From: Norana najaformis
Lineage: Eukaryota > Annelida > Clitellata > Crassiclitellata > Hormogastridae
Assembly: GCA_964023275.1 (NCBI GenBank)
Contig: OZ029916.1
Span: 14,314,607 to 14,378,606, forward strand
Direction: 5' to 3'
Length of the DNA: 64,000 bases
The notes beneath the pieces were generated by a model, which had not been told where the DNA came from, did not search any database, and saw nothing but the letters and a program-made list of their open reading frames with translations. The position numbers were made by a program, and so were the translations under genes. Positions 19,155 through 31,927 of this stretch are shown here, one piece after another (positions within the stretch are counted from its first letter, which is position 1; the number at the start of each line of letters is the position of its first letter).

Positions 19155-20900
19155 CTGGCGAAAAGAAAAAGAGATCAGTGAGTGCCGTGAATCTATCACC
19201 GACGCAGATCGTGGATTCATTGAGTTCATGGATTCATCGATTGCCAAAGCTAATCTCAAATTCAACGAGGGCGATCAGCGGGACAGATCTAGGATTAATT
19301 TATACGTGCAATGAATCAACCGCTTAATTGATGCTCTTGTTTTGTGTAAACTCTAAGTTGTCTATTGCGTGTCATATCAGTCCCAACAGTTGTACTGCCC
19401 AGGTCTTCCGAGTACCATTCCAAGCCTTACATCTTCAAGTCCCAGTGACAGTCCAACTTATGATCACCAAGTCCCAATCCGAGTACTTCTTCAAGTCCGA
19501 ATCCTAATCGGGTCCTTCATCTTTACCGCCGACTGTCGAGGCCTGAATCAGAACACAAGCATTCAGCGCTTCTGCTGATATCAGGAGATTCGGGATGTCG
19601 AGGTTCACAACTCCGCCAGTGCAGAAGGAAAACTATTCGATATTTTTTACCATTTGCGTCTTGCAAACACTCACGATATATGATCAGTGTATCGAATGAA
19701 GAGGATCAAATGGCGATGGAGATATCTGGATATCGTCCTAATATGCCAAGGCTAAGAAAATGAAGTAGATAACATTTCATGCCCATAGCCGCTCCTATTG
19801 GTTATGCCACTGTGATTAAAAGAACAACTTAATACAACATCATCATTGGGTTGTTGAGTACTTGGTTGGAGCTGACTCCTCCGGATCACGGCGGATATCG
19901 GAGAATTTCTTCGTAAAATAGTGCACGCAGTCCTTTCCAGCTACAAGTGCGACCCAAGATCGTCGACAGATCGTTCCAGACCTTCTGGCTGCCTTTTCAA
20001 GTCACGGGCCGTCAAGCTCTCTCAACATTGTCACTCCTTGTCGTTGACAAAGATATGCTTTCTCCGCAGCAGCCATATCCATTTGATGCGATCCTCTTCC
20101 AACCCAGACCTTTTTATATTGATGTTCTGCACATTTGATTCTCTGGTTTATGACTCTGAACTCCGAATCAAACCATGAAATGAGAGCACAAAGAGTAATG
20201 GTCACTGCTGCTCACATGAACTGACCGTGACAGGAGCAGATCGTCGATAATGGCACCATAGTATGATGCCTTTACAAATAGAAACAGTTTTTTTCCGGTT
20301 ATCTCCGAGTAACAATACATGTTAACGGATATTCCTTATCTGTAATAATCGACTCTGGAATTGAGGTCAGTATACTGGACAATTTTACTCTAGCAAGGTT
20401 GAAACCGAAACCAAAATGCGAAGTTAGATACTAAAGGTCTGGCTTCGATAATAATCTGAGTCTTGATTCGGCGCCAGAGAAGCGGTCGGTCGGTATGTAT
20501 GATCAACGGAATCGGTAAGCTGTAGAACTACCCAATTAAGCTTCAAATTGACAAAAGAAAACAGTCGTACTGAAGGCTCGTCTTACACCGTTCAACATGA
20601 GAGAAAATGTCGAGGCTGAATTCGAAACCAGGAACGGGACCTACACCTTGGATTTCATCTATCGTATTAGCAACGAAGCCTAATAATCCTGTTGAGGTCT
20701 GATTCTGCAATATCGCCCTCAACCTCAGCCCGTCGAGCAGCAGCAGCAGCAGCAACAACAGAATTTGACTGCTCCTGTTCCGAATCTTGCACTAGCACCT
20801 AAATCGGTTTCTCGGCGTTATCGTGAAAAAAACATAATAGACGCCAACTCTCAAGGCTGCAATACTACGAGTTTAATATACCCCCGCTATATAACATTAT
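19155..20900 (-). other. Intron 2 of the dopamine receptor, distal part
   Basis: Holds a SINE family 1 fragment at 19741-19790 (ATGCCAAGGCTAAGAAAATG) and a CAG run at 20738-20760. No exon recognised. An alternative exon between exons 2 and 3 was looked for and not seen. Confidence 0.6.
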
Positions 20901-20914
20901 CTCAAGATCTGGAA

Positions 20915-21420
20915 AAGCAAAGAGATAATGTTGAAGACCAAGTTGGCGGTGCTAGATACTTGCGTGTTCAGTGGGGCCCTGTATGCATGTGAGACGTGGG
21001 TAATAACCAAAGAAATTGAAAGAAGAGTAATGGCATTTGAAAGAACATGTTATCGGAAAGTACTGAGAATCGGCTGACGAAGAAAGATGACGAACGAAGA
21101 GCTATACAAGCAAATTGGCCCAAGAACAACTTTACTCCAAAAACTAATCCGTAGAAAATTACAATTATTTGGACACATATGTAGAATGGATGACTCCAGA
21201 ATACTCAAGACGATAGTGTTTGGCAGGATGGGAGGGAAGAACAGAAGAGGACGCCCTAACAGAGAATGGGTAGACGACATCATCTCTTGGTGCAGTAATA
21301 ATTCCTTACAACAACTAAGCCACCTGGCACAGGATGGAGGCATTTGGACGGAGATAGTGAAGCGCGCATCAAGCACCTACGGGCGCTGAACCCATGGTGA
21401 CTGATGATGACGATGATATA
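20915..21420 (+). pseudogene. LINE (RTE-like) C-terminal end with TGATGA tail
   Basis: Plus strand reads ...SGALYACETWVITKEIERR, FERTCYRKVLRI, an in-frame TGA near 21076, then MTNEELYKQIG and RRKLQLFGHICRMDDSRI, and ends with GRPNREWVDDI. This is the stereotyped C-terminus of RTE/craniate-RTE-like endonuclease-reverse transcriptase elements. A GATGATGACGATGAT tail at 21398-21417 marks the 3' end. Relic in intron 2 of the dopamine receptor, inserted antisense to it. Confidence 0.85.
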
Positions 21421-21871
21421 ACTAAAATGATAATATAACGCTGTTGAACAACCGTATTATTTTGGATGACTGTTTCAGCAATTTAAGTATCTATTTTAGG
21501 ATGGGGAAGATATAGTGTTCATACAAAATGGTACTGGCCAAGTGACAAGCTATAAATAACTGTTGGTCTACAGAACAGAAAGAGACTATTACCAATAGAG
21601 ACAATGGCATTTTGAGGTTTGGGAGTTGTGGTATGCACTGAGTGATTTAACCAAAACAAAACAGTTAGAAACTTCACTTAATTGGCCTATCTCTTAGGCC
21701 TTGATAGAATAGGCGTATTCTAGAACTACAGTATCGTGGAACTGTCTTGCTAACAATAAAAGCAGCGAATAGTTACGTAGACCTATGAGTAATCATCTGT
21801 GTCTTGGTGAGAGAATTGGCTTTTAGTGTGTGTAAAGGCCACAATATGCTGCAGCTGCCTGTGTGTGATAC

Positions 21872-21984
21872 CTGTCGACGCTGATTGCCGTGAGATTGAG
21901 GATGGAAGCCGTACAGCACATGACATCGAAGGCGACCCACATGTCACACGTCGCGTCGCCCAACGCCCAGATAGACCGATTGAC
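21872..21984 (-). CDS. Dopamine D2-like receptor, exon 2 (ECL1-TM3)
   Basis: Acceptor CAACAGG-type region ending TTGCAG|GTCAAT (phase 0); donor GTCGACAG|GTATCA (phase 2). It encodes [19 protein letters not shown] then [18 protein letters not shown] and the first two bases of Arg. This is the TM3 hallmark of D2-like receptors: Cys 3.25 (disulfide to ECL2), Asp 3.32 that binds the amine, and the CTASILNL stretch. The last intact codon is the Asp of the D-R-(Y/F) motif. Confidence 0.93.
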
Positions 21985-22424
21985 CTGCAACAAATGGGAA
22001 CGAAATCAGTCACCTTCACTCATTCGTCCACTTCAGTTAATCAATGCTTCGGAGTGAGCAACAGTGCAACATATTTTTATACTTCATAATATGATTTGAC
22101 AATTTTAAAACGAAATTCTAACAAATGTGGCTTTGGTCAAGAGGCTGTTCTTGACGCTTTTTGTTCATTTTGATAGATTAGTTGCTGATATGCTGATTTT
22201 TCTCAACAATTTGTCGTATGTCAAGACTTCTGTTGTGATCGAGTCTATCCTGCAGAGTTAATCTGAAGTCTGCTTAGCTTTCGTGCGTTTCTGGGCGTCA
22301 TTCGGACACCTACTGAAGCCCAGTCGCCCTCTTGAACCGGTCGAACAGTAACAGATAGCCTGGTCCCCGTCTGCTGGTGTCAAACCCCAGACTTAGGAGT
22401 GCCATCTGCAAACTCTGAATATGA

Positions 22425-22560
22425 TGTCAACTGTCGAATCTGGATGCGACTTCGTTTGTTCGGCTCTACATGTGTGTAAGAGTCGACTGTGATGACTTCT
22501 CCAGTCATTGAACAATTCCTGCGTGTAGATGAACTTGTTGTTCTTAATGAATTTTAATAC
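22425..22560 (+). repeat. Dispersed repeat, copy 1 (copy 2 at 30640-30775)
   Basis: Shares ordered motifs with 30640-30775: GTCAACTGTC, TCTGGATG or TCCGGATG, GTTCGG(C/T)TCTAC, TGATGACTT or TGTGACTT, TCCAGT, then CAACTTGTTCTTAA or GAACTTGTTGTTCTTAA. Both are in the same intron and orientation. Identity of the element unknown. Confidence 0.5.
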
Positions 22561-23560
22561 CACTTAGGCTGGCGAGGAGTGCCATCTAGAGGTATTTACA
22601 GTGCACCATGAAATGTTCAGTTACATTACATTCTATTAAACTGACTTATACACATGTGTATATAATGTTATATATCCATGTAGGTATATGACTGATCATT
22701 CTATAAATGCGCGTATATAAACACAGAGAGAGATGAGAGAGGGAGACAGTACATTAATGTCACGAGCCAGTGATTGATGCGTTCAAGGTCTGAACATTGA
22801 GATACACTTGAAGTGAATTGCAGCAAAGCAGGCCTAATAACCACACACTGTAATGTCGGAATTTATACCGGAGTCAATGTGTTTCACAAAGAACTGTTGC
22901 CTTATATCTGCGTAATTAACTCAGCTTTTTCATCAGCGTTTTCAATTCTCTTCCATAGAACTTTAAGTTTCTATATAAGCTAAGTATGAAGGTTATGTCA
23001 GTAGTTTTCTGTATTATTGATAACTCAATTCACAGGGCGTGAAGTGCGATAATGATGCTTGAGTCTGAATGCGTAATGAAAGGTCAAGATGTCCTGTCAT
23101 CGTCGGATTACGAACAAGTAACGGAGTTGCAACGGCTGTCAAGGTCTTAAAAAACGGCCTTGCAAGGCAGTGAATGTTGCATGCTGGGAAGAGGAGATAG
23201 GACAACGCAGCAGAACAGAGCGCTTCGGAATTGTTCGGATTCGTTGTCAGGCTGTGTAAGCAGAACCATATGCTTCACGCACAAGTTTTATCTTTCCAGG
23301 TTGACCAGTGAGTGCTGGACCAACATAGAGCTGAGAAAATTGTCAGCATATTTGTTTAACTGAACTCAAAATGACTAACTATGCGTTTTCTGAGGTCTAT
23401 TAAGAGGCAAGACCTCAGAAAACGGGCAATGGCAACTCTCGATCTCATTCTTCTCTGTCTACGGCTGCCGTGCAGCAGTAATATCCCTTTCGTCCTTCGG
23501 TTTATTACAGTTTTCGTACATCATGCTAACCGCATAGTTAGTCTATTTTCTGAGGTCTTT
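22561..23560. other. Receptor intron 1, no gene recognised
   Basis: Short non-specific open frames only. A 14-bp motif, TTTTCTGAGGTCT, recurs at 23384 and 23548. Confidence 0.4.
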
Positions 23561-23569
23561 TAAAGAGGC

Positions 23570-23705
23570 GATATAAGAGACTGGTGTAAGCAAGACTTGC
23601 ACGTCTTGATAGGAACAGCGCAGGATCGGGATCTGTGGAGACAAGAGATAATGCATGCAGTGGATACCAACGGGCTCTTGGCCCATGGATGATGATGATG
23701 ATTAA
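23570..23705 (+). pseudogene. LINE (RTE-like) extreme 3' end with GATGAT tail
   Basis: Plus strand reads DIRDWCKQDLHVLIGTAQDR then DLWRQEIMHAVDTNGLLAHG-stop, followed by (GATGAT). This is the same type of element end as at 20915-21420, severely 5'-truncated. Confidence 0.8.
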
Positions 23706-23709
23706 AGAG

Positions 23710-25767
23710 GCAAGTTGACAGATTTGAAGGGAAACCGGGAGGCACCTACGCCTTTAATTTTCATCTTTTTCTTGACTCATTTTCTCCATAGACTGTTTCT
23801 GCGTCTTCTCGGATTTCTCTCTTAGCTTTAGACCGGACTCACCCTGGAAATTGGAACAACAACTTTGCCTGATGCGTTTAGCATTATTACAGGGGCGCCA
23901 TAGAAGTTTTTGGATTATTATTTATTATCTATAAAATAGTTGAAAGGGTCAGTAGTATCGAAGGCGCTTAAGACCTACTGAAAGATACAACCTGCTATGG
24001 TTTCAGTAGAGGATAGATACGCTGTCGAGTTTCAGAAATGGAGGAGCAGTTAATACACCTAGTCTTCGACCAATGATATGCAACTAAATGCATAGGCTAA
24101 CAGGCATAGAACGTGCTTCGACCTGCGACAATATGCGATCCTAATACGAGGTGGTTTGCCTCCTTGCGATGAAGCGTATGAGGTTAAACGTTTGGAAAAC
24201 ATTGTCCAAAAAGAGCTAACAGCCAATTACTGTTTAGAAAAGTTCATAGATAAGACTGTATGTGAACGGCAACAAAGTAGAAATGACAGGAATTTCATGT
24301 AAGCTAAAATACGACATTAAAAAATTAAGTGCATCATTGCAGAAATCAACTTTGTCTAAAAACTAGAAATGTAGTAATTATATAAGGCAAAATTTTGTAA
24401 AATTGCACAAAATTGTCTTCACAGCAGTGCTACACAAATGAGCTGTCACGGCACATCAGAGTGACCTGTGCTGAACTCCGCCACAGTCTTTAGTCGGGTA
24501 GTCCCAGTCCCAAGCCTAGATAAAAGAGGAGGGCGACTTCAACGGCCTTTGATGCCATAAGATGTCGTTAAACATTGGAACTACTACTACTACCAGCCAA
24601 AATAAGACCCAGAACATTTCAGACCTCACTGTACTGGTCTCCTGTCACTGCAGTAAGGTTGAACTGTAGGCTATTGAGGTTTAATTTATGATATAGTATG
24701 ACAGAAGTCAGTCGATGATTGCTGCTAATACAGTAGATACGCCAAAAGGAAACCAAAGTTAGTGTTTGTCAAGTGGTAATCGAGCATAGCATATCATCGA
24801 ATACCGTATACTAATTGTAACGTTCAAATGTTTACTTTTTAGGCCATTTTAACGCTAGAATTTTATTATTGTTTGGCGTTGTTTCTGGTATACAGCCTGC
24901 GGCATACTGCAATTTTTCTCATTTTCTGCTAAAACTCAAAACTGTTTGCAACTTTTAAACCTCTCATTAACGATTCTCAGTTAGGGTAACGTTTGGGCTA
25001 TTCGAAGCTGGTATAACCTAAATCTAAACTTGAACAATTTGTAAAATTATCACTTACAGACTACAGGAACTGCCCAGACTTTATGCCCGCTGACCCGGTG
25101 CAACTTATCTCTTCTAAGAAAAAGTTAAAACTTTAAACTTAAAACACCTTGCAACACTAAGGCAACTGTGGGCGAATGGCCTAGGCGTCGTAATTCAACC
25201 ACTTCCAACTAATGTAACATTAGAATTTCATACGTTTGACCTTATGATTGCACCTACATTTCACATATATTTTACGCACTGACGCTACAGAAATCTGCAA
25301 TTTTCTAGAATTTAAAGAAGTTGGTCGTTGAGATGTTGAAACTTTATAACTCTCAAGAAACGTCGTCCCTTTTACCACATGCAACGCTATACTTCGCAGC
25401 ACATTTGGACACAGCCTACTTACAGTAGTTGCGTCTAGAATCTTCTTTGATATTAAAATAACAAGCCTACACCTTACACCTTTCTGAATATATATGAACC
25501 ACATCTATACGACATCTCGTTTGTTCATATTCAGGATTGATTTGCAGCATCCAACCATCCACCCTCGTTCATCACGATAGATTTGTTTCTAAATAAAGTA
25601 CATGTGATTGCATATACTGATACATGCATGTATGCTCACATGATACGCAGTTTTGCGCATATACTGTGTATAAACATATGCGTGGGCTAGAAGACTGTTC
25701 GTGTTGATGAAGAAAATACTTATGACACGGAAGAAGAGAGAGAACAATGACGTGGAGGGACTGGTGT

Positions 25768-25768
<1 letters not shown>
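23710..25768. other. Receptor intron 1, SINE-like fragment only
   Basis: Contains one copy of the GACTTCAACGGCCTTTGATGCC / GATGTCGTTAAACATTGG SINE-like motif at about 24527-24590, related to 8014-8310, followed by a short CTA run. Otherwise nothing recognisable. Confidence 0.45.

Positions 25769-25843
<75 letters not shown>
25769..25843. repeat. (GT)n microsatellite
   Basis: About 37 dinucleotide repeats. Predicted Thr-His repeat peptides in this place are artefacts. Confidence 0.95.
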
Positions 25844-25845
<2 letters not shown>

Positions 25846-25849
25846 GTGC

Positions 25850-28020
25850 GTGATTGATTACTGGGATCGGCTTCTGCGAGTAGTTGGACAGCTCCATCCG
25901 TCTGACTAGATATAGGCCACGCGCCCGACGCATCTTCAATTGTAATCTTAGGGAACAAACCCAGGTCAGCAGAGATGTTGCTGATGCTGCTCGTGGTGCT
26001 GGATACTTGAAGTGATGATGATGCTAGGAAGATTACGTCAATACTGAACGTGATAATAATGAAGATGAATTACTCAGAAGCGCGTTCAGAAGTTAAGACT
26101 GCGGTAATACACCAACAGGGCACCTTCTAAGGTTCCCAACTGCCAATCTCGAACAGATGGATTGCCGAATTGTCCCAAGGGGCCTGTTATTCCATGGTTG
26201 GTCGCCCATTCAATATTTACGGGGCTCAGTGTTGCCTAAATTTCATGCGCTTGCTAGCATCTTATAAGCAGCGCCAAACTGCCATCCAGGTAGTTGTGAT
26301 TGCGGTGGCAACTAGAAGGATAATGACGATGACGACGAATGAAACATGGAGATAGACTTGTAAATGAAATGTGTGTGGCCCGTGCACATTTTGCGCATGT
26401 AATTAGCTTATAAGAGATCTTAAAGTGACATTTCAATTCGTTTGTACTGTGGATCTTCAAAGCTGTATTGCTGCAGGAGCAACGCCATGAACTGTCTAGC
26501 AGGAAGAAAGAAGACTTTTGTCTGCATGCTCAAAAGAGCATCATTTCATCTGCACGTCAAACGCCAATAGATGATGCCAAACAATGAATTCGAACACATT
26601 TAGTAGAACTGGAAAACTCAGTTGCTGCTGCAATTTACTCAACCCTTGTACTGCTGCGCTAAAGATGCACTGACTTGATACTCGGCTGTGGTAGCAGTTG
26701 GAAATGTTCCTCAGTGCCTATACTCGCCCTAGAATTGCGCACGAAATAACACAGGAGCAGGAATAAGAAGTCACTTAAAGTGTTACCTCTTGTTTATTTA
26801 TGAAATGCTATTATTGACAATTATAACTGCATTTGTTCAGCAATGCATAGCAGAGCGCCATAATGGTGAGGCTTAGCGGAAACATATGAGTTTATTCCAT
26901 GAAAACCTGTTCAAGTGTTTTGCGATTCCGTTACTTTGAGATGCCTATGGAATGGATGTTTCGTGTCGAATTCCACAGCAGCTTCGTAAATAATCAGAAA
27001 ATAATACTAATAAACTCTGGCCAAAAATTCTTAATTTAATCTTCTCATTTCCTGATAAGCATTTGGCTCTAAACCTCATTCCGATTATTCTTCTGAAGAC
27101 TCCTTCACCTCTTACCTTGTCAGAATGAATGAGCCCCAGAACATGTCTAGCACGTTTGTCTCCGATCTTTTCAAAGGGTTGCGATGATGTTTACCCTTCG
27201 CTTGGGCTTCACAAAGAGCAACTGATGACATCTAAGACGACGATCGATGCCATATATTCATGGAGTTCGTTGACAACAAGGCAATGAATGAAGTTGCAAT
27301 GGTCCAGCGACGCAATCCATTTACTTCTACGACAGTCCATATAATTCTTTCTGGATCCACATTCAGCTGCTTACTTACCACTTTTAAACTCGGATATTTA
27401 ATAAAGACGGTAAGAAAAATATACTTTTTAAACCTTACTACTGGGACACATGACCATTAGTGAATTTAAAAGTATTGTCGTTTAAGTTTGGGTGTTTTAT
27501 ATTAGTCAATTCTGTTGTATTACTCTTAACATCCATTAAGCTGTTAATTTTTTTCATAATTGATGTAACAGAGAGCATTTATACGACATGAAATCTTCTT
27601 TTAAAATTAATTTAGGTTGAATCTGCAAAGGCGTCACAGCTTAGTTCACTCTTTCGGCGTGTGTCTCTGTTAGTCTGTCTGTCAGTCTTTGTTATTGCTT
27701 CGATGTATGTTGCATATATAATTATGTATATATAAAGGAATGCGCATATATATATATATCACGGGATGTGATGTTGGTGCAGCTTGCTAATCACTTTTGC
27801 ATGAATCGGGTGTGGTAGTCCTGGCTTTGTTCTACGATCTGGATTACAGTGGACTTGGCAGCCAAACGACAGAAAGCCGCCGTCTCAAGATTGCTTTCGA
27901 GTTAGGGATTAGAAAACTGATTGAACAGATTTCGTCAAAGGATACCACACAGCCATACGACGCGCCCACGCACGCACACGCGGATAGACACAGGCACGGC
28001 TCCGAAAGGCGTGGCTGAAA
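25850..28020. other. Receptor intron 1, no gene recognised
   Basis: No coding motifs. A TATA-rich tract lies at 27715-27760. Confidence 0.4.
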
Positions 28021-28028
28021 ACTGAATG

Positions 28029-28139
28029 AACTGACTGACTGACTGACTGATTGACTGACTGGCTGGCTGACTGACTGACTGAATGACTGACTGGCTGGCT
28101 GGCTGACTGACTGATTGAGTGACTGACTGACTGACTCAC
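28029..28139. repeat. (CTGA)n microsatellite with CTGG variants
   Basis: About 27 tetranucleotide units, mostly CTGA with CTGG and TTGA interruptions. Confidence 0.9.
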
Positions 28140-29650
28140 TAAATGCTTAAATTTCACTGCGCCTGCAAGCGTCGAATCCACAGGAACAAACCGCCATCGA
28201 AACCAGTGTTAGAAAAACATCCACTGCTAATATTATTGGGATAAATTAACTGCTATCGTCGTCAGTGAGTGTAACCTTACTCGAATAATATAACGTGCAC
28301 TAGAACGACGTTTCCGAAGAATTTGAGGCATATGCCTATTTTTGGCGTCAATCTAGATGAGTTGATCTGGAAGCAGGTGCTTCCTCCAATGGAACTCCAT
28401 AATCGTGGACGATTGGTTGAAGACGAGTGAAAGAGACTGAATGTAGACTTTAGAAATGGCTATTGAAATCACTGCTCGTATGAAACATGCACAGCAGAGG
28501 TGGCCATCAGTCGATCAGGTGCCGACATCGACCAACTTCTATCTGTGCCCAGCCTCTCGTCGTTTAAGCTGTGACTATCGGCCGTCGTTGAATGTTTCTA
28601 CTCATTTGAACGTCTTTTGAAGGCACGAATATAACTCAGAGAATTGAGGCGCCATTTAAACCAGAGAGATTTCGCCTAATTACATCAGTTCGTCCGGTTC
28701 CGCCATTGGCTCACCGCAACAGAGACGACAGCCTATGAATCAAGTGGAATCCGGTCCTCCATTGGCACGCATGTGTTCGCGCCAGTTCTCATAAAGGTAA
28801 CCTCTACAACGCCTGAACTTTGACTGACTGACCAAATAAATAAAATAATGAATTCGTTGAGATTCAGAGCTTTCTACGTTCATGCTGGTGGTCCAGATTT
28901 CGTTTGTTATTTCATTAACTGTTTTACAAGCTTCCAGTTCAGGGATTCTGTTATTTTAGATAAATATACAGACTGCGCTCTATCTTAAATATGTCAAATT
29001 TTTAAAATAATAATAATGATAGTAACAATCTGAGAAGTAGCATAGCGTCCATGTAATAATGCACAGGAAAACGGCCTATGATTGCTACTAAGCAATATCA
29101 TTGTGCAAGCTAAACCCTAGGCGGGTCCAGTCAAAAGCAAGGACCAGAATTTGATAAGTCACGAAAACAGCCTAGTCGAGGTCTAACGGTCACACCAGAC
29201 TCTGCAGAGCAAAAGTTTCCCGGAAGAGATTCCCAGAGTAGGCCAATAGGGCCAGCGACGGAAAAAGACACCCCTGCCGAGAGCTGTCCTTGTCCGAAGA
29301 ATAGTCAGATTTAGACATTCAGAAGACCTGATGGAGTAGATGTGAGTCTTGGGAGTCAGCATAGACTGAAGATAGTTGTTGGCTGAAATGTAGTCTTACA
29401 TGTATATACGATTAGGCCGGTCTTGAAATTTATTCGCTTTACTATTGGCAGCCACTGCATTGATTTCAGGGTCGTGATACATGTTCATATTTCGGAGTTT
29501 TATTGATAGCTCTTGTCAATGTATTTTCGACTCTTTGAAGCTTCATCAATTTAGCTTTTGCCAAGAAGCGAATTGCAGTAAATAAGTAAGTAATGCATTT
29601 GTTAACACGCCATATGTCCATCGACTGAGCGAGGAATCGTAGGCAGCAGT
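28140..29650. other. Receptor intron 1, no gene recognised
   Basis: Nothing recognisable. Confidence 0.4.
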
Positions 29651-29657
29651 AAAACGC

Positions 29658-29924
29658 TTATTGGAGTGGTGTACAAGGAGAAAAGTAAGAGGCCGAGAAC
29701 AGAACCTCGAGGGACACTCCAGGTGAGTGGTACCCGGTCTGACATTGCTCCACTGATGTAGACAGAATATATACGGGTGTAAGATATGATTTGAACCAGT
29801 TTAGGGCCAGACCCAATATACCAAACCAGTGCTCAAGGAGATGGCGCAAGATAGCATGGTCGACAGTGTCGAGGGCCTCCGATAGGTCAAGAAGAGCAAG
29901 TGCAGTTACTTTACCATTGTCCAT
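29658..29924 (-). pseudogene. LINE reverse transcriptase fragment (CR1/L2-like)
   Basis: Minus strand reads ALALLDLSEALDTVDHAILR then FGILGLALNWFKSYLTPVY. This is the A-block of CR1/L2-type reverse transcriptases, where the usual form is LLDLSAAFDTVDH; the Ala-Phe is changed here to Ala-Leu. Truncated on both sides. Confidence 0.8.
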
Positions 29925-29974
29925 ACAGGGGATGTTACTGTGGACAGAGTGGAGACATTGCTCTCAGCCTAGCT

Positions 29975-30115
29975 GACCCTTGCATTCTGACCTGGAACCA
30001 AATCTGACCTTGCCTGCTTATCGATTTTGTTTTGACTGATCGCCTGTGAATAAACTGGTTTCCGCGACTTAGCTTCTTTGAATGTTGTAGAAATCTAAAG
30101 TTTACGAATACCATT
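29975..30115 (+). repeat. LINE 3' UTR copy with TTACGA-type tail
   Basis: TCGATTTTGTTTTGACTGAT and CGCCTGTGAATAAACTGGT, then a GTAGAAATCTAAAGTTTACG end and a tail of TTACGA-like units. The same sequence occurs on the minus strand at about 53440-53610 and 59040-59215. At 53.5 kb it directly follows a LINE C-terminus, which identifies it as a LINE 3' UTR. Confidence 0.65.
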
Positions 30116-30639
30116 ACGATTACGCAATACGCAGTAGCAGTTAGTTTCGAAGGCTTCGTTTACCAGCAGCTGATACCAAAAGGCGGAAGTTGCAAGCATA
30201 TTGGTGAATGCCCACAACTCAGTTTCTCGAGAATAAAGAATCTGCATATGTTGAGGATGACATGATGGATGCGGGAAAACTGAGACAGGGCCAATGAACT
30301 TCAAACTTGATCGTGGTTGCGGAATCCCTACCCAGAAAAAGTTTGATAGCAATCTGGTTACCGACATTCACTAATATTGATACGACAATAACATCCTGGT
30401 TCTTTGCTTGTCGCAGTGGCCAAGATGCCCGTTGTTTAAGAGGAGACATTCAAGGACAAACTGGTCTGATACTGACGATATCCTGTCCTGCACAAAACTA
30501 GTGACCCGAAGGATAGGCGGATCCTGCATCTTCTACGATCTGCAAGGGAGTGGCAATCGGTGAGCGTGACAGTGTCCTGCAGGCTATATTCAGCTGTCGT
30601 CATTCCTCATTCTCAGGACAACACGTTCTTAGAAGTCCT

Positions 30640-30775
30640 GAACATCGCGTCAACTGTCAACTCCGGATGGGACTCATATGGTTCGGTTCTACCTGTTTGC
30701 GAAAGGCTGCCATTTGTGACTTTTCCAGTTATCTAAGCATTATTTGCTAAAAAAATCAACTTGTTCTTAAAGAAC
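30640..30775 (+). repeat. Dispersed repeat, copy 2 (copy 1 at 22425-22560)
   Basis: See the listed shared motifs: GTCAACTGTCAACTCCGGATG, GGTTCGGTTCTACCTG, TGTGACTTTTCCAGTTATCT and CAACTTGTTCTTAAAG. Similar length and orientation to copy 1. Confidence 0.5.
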
Positions 30776-30839
30776 TCTAGCACTGTTTAAGCTCACGAAG
30801 AGCGCCTTTTGGAGGTTCTTAGAATGCACTATCAAAATG

Positions 30840-31010
30840 GTACATAGACATACATGTATATACATACATACATACACACATGCAATGCCATGCATATATA
30901 CATGATACATACATACACATACACATATCATATACATATACATATATACACACATACATACAAACACGCACATACATATATACAAACACATATACATACA
31001 TACATACTCT
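30840..31010. repeat. (CATA)n/(TACA)n microsatellite
   Basis: Imperfect CATA, TACA and TATA units. Possibly the tail of a lost LINE, since CR1-like copies in this window end in TACA tails. Confidence 0.85.
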
Positions 31011-31447
31011 GTTTCAAGATTTGGCAGCATCAATGCCATTCTTTTAAAAACATTAGAACTGCCCATGCAATACATCTTTGTGCGAGCTCTGAGCCCGACT
31101 TAGCTCATGTTTGCTGCTTAAGACGGTATATTGTAATGTCATGGGTTGTGGCATTGATTTAGATAGGTTGCTTTAACATGTTAGATATAATGCTGGGTAA
31201 AGGTCAAAAATAAGTCCACACTGTATAAGGACAGCCCAAACTGGAAGTTTTGTTAGTAAAAAGCAATCTTTAAGGTAATTACTGTCGTTAAAATTTTTTA
31301 TAACAATCGTTAGGGTTGAACAATGAACTTTCAATTATATGAATATAAATTTCTATAAATTTTTATTTGTTCAAATTAACCAGATGATTTGGTAAGAATT
31401 TGAACTGGATTTAATTAGAGTGTAAGTGGAATTGAATTGTGACTGAC

Positions 31448-31885
31448 CTCGACATAGATGGACAGAGGCATTACGAGCAGAGCGACCATGATGTCGGATA
31501 TGGCGAGTGAGACGATGAAGTAATTGGTGACACTTTGTAGCGATTTCTCCCTGTAGACGCTCAGCACGACGAGCACATTTCCAAAGACAGTGAACAGCGG
31601 GAAGATGATCAGCACCAGCGCCCAATGCTGTCGATCAGTTGAGGAGAAAGAAACGACATCGAACAGGTTGCTCTGGTTGGCGTCCAGTCCTCCGAACAGA
31701 CACGAAACCGACCCATTGTCCTCTCCTGGCCAGTCGCACTCAGAGACATTCTGGTTGAGCGTCTCCCAGAAAACTCCAGCCGCCGCAGGGTCACCGAGGA
31801 CACCTGCCCCGGTCGCCTCGACCAGGGAAAGGGACCAATCTCCGTCGTCAGGAGACGTCGGCCAGTCAGTTGTCTCTTGATCCAT
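31448..31885 (-). CDS. drd2-like: Dopamine D2-like receptor, exon 1 (N-terminus, TM1, TM2)
   Basis: First coding exon of a minus-strand aminergic GPCR of D2 type, with dopamine as probable ligand and Gi/o as probable partner in the plasma membrane. The ATG at 31885 (MDQETTDW) is the first true ATG after a good acceptor (CTCTGCCTAG, exon start 31927). The N-terminus of about 75 residues has three N-glycosylation sequons (NVS, NGS, NQS). TM1 holds FGNVLVVLSVYREKSLQ. TM2 holds TNYFIVSLAISDIMVALLVM with the conserved Asp 2.50 and ends MPLSIYVE. The donor GAG|GTCAGT is phase 0. All four exons (438+113+1007+242 nt) join without phase conflict to give 599 residues with all seven helices. A tyramine or octopamine receptor is less likely given the CTASILNL, SSxxS and short-tail features. 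Confidence 0.93.
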
Positions 31886-31927
31886 CGCGACTGATGCTTT
31901 GCAGGGCAATGCCTTGATGAATAACGG

